Source of the DNA: Klebsormidium nitens
Taxonomy: Eukaryota > Streptophyta > Klebsormidiophyceae > Klebsormidiales > Klebsormidiaceae
NCBI GenBank assembly: GCA_000708835.1
Contig: DF236980.1
Location: 225,999-289,998, forward strand
Direction: 5' to 3'
Length of the DNA stretch: 64,000 bases
Shown: positions 56,933 through 64,000 of the stretch, piece by piece
Position numbering within the stretch: position 1 is the first letter of the stretch
Layout of the letters: every line of letters starts with the position of its first letter
Program-made: the position numbers and the translations under genes
Notes under the pieces: model-generated
What the model was told of the DNA's origin: nothing
The model's input: the letters and a program-made list of their open reading frames with translations, nothing else
Database searches by the model: none

Positions 56933-59900
56933 TTAACTTGCAGGCTTCTCCTGGAACTTCGCACATATCCGTTGGACGTACTTGCTGATCACGGGATCCC
57001 CCAGCCTCTGCAGCTTCTGCAGCACTTTGAACAAGTCCAACTCTAGTAACACCTCCCGGCAGCTCGTGTGGCTGCACATGTTCCCTATGCTAAACAACGC
57101 GATGCGCAGCGGCGACTGCCCCGACTCGGCCCCTGGTGACGTCACCCGGCCCGTCCCGTCCGCTTCCGGCCCCCGCCCCGCTGCAGAGACCACCGACTCG
57201 AAGAGGGCGCGCACGGCGCCTTGCTCGATAAGATCCCGGCAAAGGACGGACGAGTTCCGGACAAGATTTCCGAGTGCGCCCGCAGCGTTGGCACGTGTCT
57301 TTTCTTCCGGGTCGCTCAAGAGTGCGGTCAGGTGCGGGATCGCGGGCCAGAGGGCGCGGTAGAGGGAGTCATTGTGGAAGCCGGCGTTTCCGACCTGGAG
57401 GCGAGACGGAAGTGCGAGTTGACGTCAGCAGGTTGGACAAGCACGTGCAGGGCGAAATTTCCACCAAACAAGAGGCCTGCAATCAACGCCCCTTGCCAGC
57501 GAACCCTTACGGGATGTTGATTGACAGGGGAAGCTTGAGGGCGTCTGAGCAAACACCTTGAGTCCTCCTTGCTTCCTTTCAGGACCAGATCAGTTTTGTC
57601 GCTACTCACGCAAGTTCGTTTTGTCGATCCCGCCGACATCTGACACCAGAGTGCCCCCATAATCTAAATTTCGCCCATGCTAAATTGGACTTCCCCGAGA
57701 GGCTCACCGCGAAGCAGGCGAACTTGCGGGTAGCTCTGTCGGGGTCGCTGCAGCGCTCGATGAGGATGGGAAGGATGCCTTGTTCCACCAGGGCTGGGTA
57801 GAAATATGCGGAGTGCCGGCACATGTTGCCCAGTAGGTTACACGCACGCGAGCGCACGTTGCCCTCCGGGTGGTTTAGGTACCTGCAAGCAAAGCGGAGC
57901 GGGGTTTAGCAGGTCTAGAGAGGTGCAGCGAGGAGCGACGAAGGGAAGTCAGGGTTTGGAAAGTCGAGACAAAGATGGCATGGGTGAGCCGTGGTTGGCC
58001 GACGAGGTAAATAGGCTACGCCAGTCGATAAACCCATGACATGGGGAAACGGGTGAATCAGGTACCTGCGCGAAGAGGAACCGCGATTAGCAGATTTTAA
58101 GAAAATCCTCCGAAACTTGAATGGCATGTAAGGTAGAAAAGGCTAAGCCAGTCGAGAAGACCCATGGCATAGGTAAACGGGTGAATCAGGTAACTGCATA
58201 AAAAGGAGCAGTGATTTAGCAGATCTGAAGATCACCGTCCGAAACTCTGACCGGGCATACAAGGTAGAACTGGTTAAGCCAGTCGATGAGATCCATGGGA
58301 TTATGAACCGGGTGATACGGAGACCTGCACACCAGATAAGCGCACCTCAAAAAGCCCTTGAGAGCCTCACCTCCGCAGCGCGTCGTACATGTTCGCTTTC
58401 GCAATCGGCTCGTAGTAGTCCTTGCTGAGCCTTGCCAGTTGGCTAATCGCTAGGAGGAAATCCACCACCACGCTGGTCGTGTTTGCGGGGCGGGTTAGTA
58501 GCGCAGCCACCGGTGGGGCAAGACCCCCAGCTTCGATGTACTGCCGCGCCAACCCCTGGGACGACAGAATCTGCAAAAAATGGTGGATGTTGTTTACATG
58601 ATTCAGAGCCTGGGGTTTGGGTGTGTGACGGAATTTAAGGTTTTTGGGCTTCAGGAACCTTCAGGATCACAGATTGCACTGAGGCCCTCGATTGAGTTGG
58701 ACTACGGTTGATCTTCAGGCGAATACAAAGGTCTGCACGGAGTCGGCAGAGGCGTTTTGAAAAGGGCCAAAGAGCGGGACTGCAGGTAGCTATTCGCATG
58801 CCTTTTTGAGGGGCTAGGCGTCTGGCGAAAGCAGTTTCGCATAGCCAAGGAGCTACTTGGAGGCAGAAAAGAAACAGACCACTCGACCGACAAACTTGGG
58901 GCGTGCTTGAGAAGGAACAGGAGATCCGTTGCGTACGGGATTACTTTGAGCGTTTTGACATTTACGGTGGGCCCTGTCCAACTGCAAGCTCACAGTGCCT
59001 GTAATATAACTGACTAAAATTTCTGATGCAGTTATGAAGTAGTTATATAACTTTGATTATCACATGTCGGTTAAAACGTGACTAACTTTCGTTATCACGT
59101 TGCATATATCCCCGATGAACTTTGACAACTGTGATGACCGAGTGCATTCGCGAACGCATTCCACCCGTCAATACAGCATTCACGCACGTTCCGAAGCATA
59201 CTGTGCCGGTCAGCCTTCTCCTGGTTCATCGACTGTCTTTCCGAGGCGAACTCAATCAGAAGGGGCAAGATCTTTGGCGCCGGAGTCCGTGGATCTTTCT
59301 GCTCAGAGAAACCAGCCCTCTAAAACACAAAATCCGTTGATACGAAGTCTCAAGTTTCGGGTCCAAGCACAGACCAACAAAAAGCAATCGCAGCCCCGAT
59401 GTGTTGTGACGAAAAAGCGCACTCTGCGAACGAACTGAGACAGGAATCAAGTTGAGAAGATGGACGAAACGCGAAGAAGCTCACCAGCCTAGATAGCAGA
59501 TTGACCGGCGGCCCCAGCTCGTCCCCATCCACCCGCTCGAGGCACGCTGTGATTGCATACACCACTTTCCCGTCGCCCAGGGCCTGCAAGTACGCGGGGA
59601 GCGCTGCGAGGTCGGACGAGCTGGCACTGGTGCCTGCGTGGGGTGAGAGAGAGTTTCTGGGTCTAGCACAGCGTACTTTGACGACTTAGCCTAACATGTA
59701 ATGTACCGGATGACGTAACGCACCGAATATCGCAATGGAACAAGAATGTAATGTAGGGTACAATGTAATGTACCGTAAAAGGTGACCACCGGAGACCGGA
59801 GACCGGATACCGGATACCGTACCGTTGTTTGATTCCGGCGGATCCGATGCCGAGTGATTGTTTATGAAACTCTCCTCCTTTTCGGCAGACCTGGGGTTAC

Positions 59901-62900
59901 CCGCTGTAATATTCACAATCGAGCCGAGACCCGGCTTGAAAGCCTTTGAAAACCAACCGTCTAAAAGGTAGCAAGAACCATGGATCTTCGTCACAGCCTT
60001 TCGTTCTACACTCTCCAACGCACCTATCGCGCAAAACGGCAGCGAAAAGCCACACTCACTCGCGGACGGCGACGCTGCCTGGAGGGGATAGGTTATGATC
60101 GCCGTCACGGCCACGATGAGCTCTTTGACGCCCTCGCGCCCGCCGCCGTCCCGCGACGGCCACTGCAGCACGTGGCTCACGTGGGGCCACGTGTTCAGCA
60201 GGTCGAGCAGCCCCGCGAGGCAGTCCCGCGACAGGAGCGCGGCGGCGGAGGCGCCGGAGGGGAGGCAGCTGTGGAGCGCGGCCAGGGTGCGGAGGACGCC
60301 GTTGGGGGAGAGCTCCAGGGGGTCGAAAGGGACAGGGGAACTGCGGGGAGCAAAAACATCTTATGTTCCATTCCACTGCCCTTTTTGCAGGTTAAAACAT
60401 TGAAACATTTCTTAGAATGGGAGCAAGAAGCAGGGGGTTTGGTAAGCTGGGCAAGATTGGATGATGTCAAGCCAATCGTATGGGTCCGATTCAGACCTCC
60501 TTGCCGCCTCAGACCGGATTTCGCGCTTATTTGGGACTGAGCAGGGCGCCATCTCTATTCGTTTTGTTCTCTGAGCACCTCGGGCCCCCCTCCCCTAATG
60601 ACAAGCTTATCCGTGGAATGACTTCTGCTCATATTGTAAGGACTTCGGATTTGGCAATCTTCCGAGCTTCAATCCGCAGTTTCTTTTCGGCAATCTTCTG
60701 GCACTCTTCTCATCCCTTCACCAACGTACGGACAATTGCACCGCTTGGTACTGACTGCCCGTTTGCGACCACCATCACCGAGGCCAACCAACAAAACCAG
60801 ACGCGCAAGCGTATTGCAAATGACCTTTATTACTGGTCCATCCACCCACATTCTCTACCGTCCCGCAACTATCTGCCGCTCCATTACTTGCAACCAGCAG
60901 CTACCGATGCACCATTGTGTGCTTCAGCCTACTTTGGCTCTGCTGTAGCCTGGACAACATGAACATTTGACTTTTGCTGACCGGAACGCCCCCTTCACAA
61001 GCGTTGTCAATGTGCCGAGGCCGGCAACAACTCTTCGATAAGGCGTTTCCATGTATGACACTCAGCCTCTGTCAATTGCGCCAGGTTCTCACCGTTACGC
61101 AGCTGCAAGGTTTACTATGTCACAAGGCGTGCTCAGGTTCGCTCGACTTCCAAGTCGATGTCCACATGCGTCCCCAACAAACTCAACAAAAACAAGGAGG
61201 AATGGGCGCACGTGAACGGCAGAATCTGCGGCCAACACTCTCACCTGCCCGGTGCTATCCCCCGGTCGCTGCTCGCCGTCAGCAACTGCACCAGCATCGC
61301 CGGCAGCTCCGCCGCGACCGCTTTTTCCGCCGCCGCACCCCCCCGCAGCTGCAGAATCGCCACCAGCGAACCCACTACGCCGTCTCTTAACCCGTCCCGA
61401 CCCTTCCCGACGGCCGCGACTCCGAGCCCCCACTCAAACTCCCCGTCCGAACCGGACGTCTGCCACGTGTCCGGATTCTGCGCCCCCCGGAGAGCGTCCG
61501 CAAAGGCAGCCATCGGCGGAAGCGCCTCAGCTGACGTGTCGATCCACGAGGCCCGGGCTTCTTGCCGCAGGTTGAGCTCGACTTCCATCAGCCAGTACAT
61601 CGCTAACCCGGCCGCTGACCGGACCTTGACGTGCCGCGTTCCGACGAGCGCTGACAGCTTCTTAACCCGTTTTTGCTGCTCGGTCTCGTCGGCGGTTAGC
61701 ATCCAGGCCCACCCTTGCTTCCCTGCGGAATCGAGCCCCTTGCCGCAGCTCGCGAGAACCAGCGCAGCTAACCCCGCGTTGGCTAACCCTTCCTCCGGTT
61801 TCGTTTCATACGGCTTATTTGTACTCTGGGCGTTGTTCTGGGGGGAGAGACGGGCAAAGAGAGCGGCTACGATTGTGTCGTCACCGCCGGCACTGCCGGT
61901 GACGGACCCCGTTGAGCGTCGGCGTTCTTGGCGGGGGGAGGCGGCCTGGGGGATCCCCGTGAGAACAGTGGCGAACGCGGGGGCTTCTGTGCAACAGTGG
62001 AGTAGGACCTGCAAGAGCGACAAGAATTAGAGGATTCTCAGGTGTCAAAGACTTTCAGCTATTGGAATTCTGGGCCAAATAAGCACTCTCACAGGAAATC
62101 GTGAGCTCATCCTTCTCCCGAGTCTTTCTTTCTGACCTACACAACTGAACAACAAACGACACAATCAAAAATTGTCAACGATGCCGCTCTCCACAGCAAT
62201 CTAAGAAACGCTCATCGGACAAAGCATCATTCTCCAGATTCAGACGAAGCTATCCATGTCCGGACTGATTGTTTGAGACCGCACCACTTTATACGGTTCA
62301 GAACCACCCTATGCGGTTTCATACTGATTCTCCACAATACACGTGCAGAAGCACTACAAAATCAAGAAGACTTCCACGGCCCACCTTCAACGCATGGCGC
62401 GTCGCAACGTTGCTCTCCAGCAGCCGCCGCAACGCGCGCACCGCCCCCTCTCGAGGGCTGATCTCGTTCACCAGATGGTTGATAAACACGTTCACGTGGC
62501 CCCCCGCTTCGATCGTCGTGGCCTCGCCCTGTTCCCGCGCCCACGGTTCGGCAAATCCCCGGGCGACGGTCAGGGGGAAAGTCCGGGTGCTCCAGCGCTG
62601 CCAGCTGGTGTCTCCGGCGGTGGCCTCGATGCCCGCGATGAGACCGAGGAGCGCGTCGGTGGCCGCGGCGGCTAGGTGGAGGTCCTCCCCTGCAGGAAGG
62701 AGCGTACTTTCGAGGTTCCGTTGACAGATCCGTTTTTCGAAAAATGAAGAAGCGTGGGACAAGGAAATGGGACGTCTTTGTCGTGGCTCCGACGGCGAGG
62801 TGCAGATTCTCCCCTGCAAGGGAGTGTGCTGGTTTAGGGCATCCGTCCCTAATCCAGACAGCGGTCAGGCGTGGTATTTAAGGGAGGGAAATCATCATCG

Positions 62901-64000
62901 TGGCAAGCGCTACAAGCTCAATAGCTTGACCTTTCTTGGAGCGTCAACAAGCAGCTGCAAAAGCGTAACCCGCTTTCTCCTGTCCTTGTTGCCTCCTGAC
63001 CTGAACGGCAGCGCATGAATAATTGAGAGGCGGTCTTCAATATATCAAGACCAACAGAACGATTCAGCGTCCGGAGCAGCACCGACGCCCCTGGATTTCT
63101 ACAAACGCGCGCTGTCGTGGACGACTAAAGTAATGAACAACCAATTGAGGTAAGCCAGACAGGTTGACCTCTCACCTTCTGCGCTACCGGCCACATCCAG
63201 CGACTTGCACAGCTGACTCTCCACCCCGGACGCCATCGCCTGCCTAAATGCCTGCGCCGCGACTTCCCGGCCCTCCGCGTCCGGCGCTCGCGACAGCTCC
63301 CCCGCTGACCTCAGCGCATCCGCCACGAACAGCGTCCCCTCGAGCACCGCCCCTGTGCGTGACGTCACCCCCAGCTTCGCGTAGAGTCTCAGCGCCGCGG
63401 CAGCGAGGAGCACGGTCGCCTTGGCTTCCCGGCCGAACGCGGAGACGCTCCGCCGGAGAATTCCAAAGGCTTTTGTTTGGACGGGCTGGAAATGACTGTC
63501 CGAAGCATCCGAAGATGCCACGTGGACAACGGCTTTAAGAATCTCGTCTCGGACGGGTGCGGTCCAGGCAGTCGGGTGAGAGAGGAGGTTGGAGGCGATT
63601 CGCAGGGCGGAGTCTGCGGGGGCAAGGGTCGGAAGGGCGCCCGGTTGCAATTGCAGAAGGGCCTGAGGGGAAAGCGAAAGCTGGTGTTAGAGCTGACGCC
63701 AATATTGACGAATGAAGTCGGAGGTAATGAGCAGATTTGAAGCAAGCAATGGAGCACGTCATCCGGATCGAAACAGCAAGTCACTTGGCAGGAACGCCCG
63801 AAATGTGTTTCAGTCTTTGCATTCAAGTGAATTACCGAACGGTCGTATCCACTAAAGCCGACCCTCCGGCTTCCAAGATAACCAGACACGTTACGCTTGG
63901 ATCATGCTGCCATGAAGCGCTTACATCACGCTTGAACTCACAAACATGCTGCCAGGAAGCACCCATATTTCGGCAAACAAGCTGGCACTCGCATCGACAG
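56933..64000 (-). CDS. TIO: TIO / FUSED-type kinase, C-terminal ARM-repeat part (5' end outside window)
   Basis: Eight exons in the window: 63662-63176, 62689-62385, 62008-61245, 60340-60060, 59633-59485, 58570-58371, 57882-57708 and 57394-56933, total 2823 nt, i.e. 940 residues and the stop, all in phase; exon 1 here starts in phase 0 after an acceptor, so the gene continues leftward in the protein beyond 64000. Plant TIO is the FUSED orthologue acting in phragmoplast expansion and cytokinesis with kinesin-12. The recognisable part is the ARM/HEAT tail: SHVLQWPS, GDGKVVYAITACLERVD-ELGPP, VVVDFLLAISQLARLSKDYYE, RSRACNLLGNMCRHSAYFYPAL, DRATRKFACFA, FHNDSLYRALWP and SDPEEKTRANAAGALGNLVR near the end. 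The N-terminal kinase domain is not in the window. The intron before exon 7 (57883-58370) holds a tandem array with repeated acceptor sites. Confidence 0.88.
57882..58335 (-). repeat. Tandem array carrying repeated 3' splice sites in a TIO intron
   Basis: On the minus strand the exon starting at 57882 begins GTACCTAAACCACCCG behind a TTGCAG acceptor. Three further blocks upstream in the intron start at 58065, 58193 and 58324 with GTACCTGATTCACCCG, TTACCTGATTCACCCG and GTCTCCGTATCACCCG, each behind a GCAG or TGCAG. Spacings are 183, 128 and 131 bp. After about 16 nt the copies diverge from the exon but stay alike among themselves (ATG-GTCATGGG, TCGACTGGC, TAGCC). The unit therefore contains the end of the intron, the acceptor and the very start of the exon. 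Confidence 0.75.
59755..59826. repeat. Short minisatellite-like heptamer repeat in a TIO intron
   Basis: ACCGGAG/ACCGGAT-type heptamers are repeated about five times at about 59788-59823, preceded by several AATGTA-CCGG words. Non-coding; in the intron between exons 59633 and 60060. Confidence 0.6.

Overview
The window looks like nuclear DNA of a streptophyte green organism, most probably a charophyte alga of the Klebsormidium type. The gene content is plant-specific: a CURT1 thylakoid protein, a chloroplast DUF3082 protein, a TIO/FUSED-type kinase, a LOH ceramide synthase, an LRR-EDR1 kinase and a SnRK2-like protein. Genes are split by many GT-AG introns of about 100-1100 bp, with GC-rich exons inside less GC-rich introns. 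The species assignment is inference. Exons were joined by hand from splice sites, reading phase and remembered family alignments, and every multi-exon model below closes in phase.

Layout. 0-2 kb: no gene seen. 1963-4830 (-): DUF3082 chloroplast membrane protein with a 26-nt microexon. 5392-8280 (+): METTL21-type methyltransferase. 9565-12959 (-): SnRK2-like protein that has lost its catalytic loop. 14247-21238 (-): large membrane protein with a tentative TraB-like N-terminus; two of its introns hold tandem arrays that repeat the neighbouring 3' splice site and exon start. 22519-25474 (+): ALG14. 26409-29924 (-): LOH/LAG1 ceramide synthase ending in a 17-nt coding exon. 30749-33646 (+): eIF4B-like low-complexity protein. 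34658-36401 (-): CURT1. 37096-42639 (+): LRR-EDR1-protein kinase. 43381-47787 (-): SEN54 tRNA-splicing endonuclease subunit with a very long insertion. 48447-49937 (+): intronless AAAP amino-acid transporter. 51.3-56 kb: gene-poor region with a diverged direct duplication of an unrecognised gene and a 208-bp MULE-like MITE. 56933 to the right edge (-): C-terminal ARM-repeat part of TIO, whose kinase domain would lie beyond the window.

Most genes are single-copy housekeeping or plastid functions and do not form a pathway. Four divergent pairs (DUF3082/methyltransferase, LOH/eIF4B-like, CURT1/LRR-EDR1 kinase, SEN54/transporter) have start codons about 0.55-0.85 kb apart and may share promoters.

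The most unusual signal is shared by three introns in two unrelated genes. A unit of about 130-145 bp, made of the end of the intron, the 3' splice site and the first 15-45 nt of the downstream exon, has been tandemly multiplied back into the intron. Other points of interest are the SnRK2-like pseudokinase and the MITE, whose pre-insertion site is kept in the duplicated paralogous segment.
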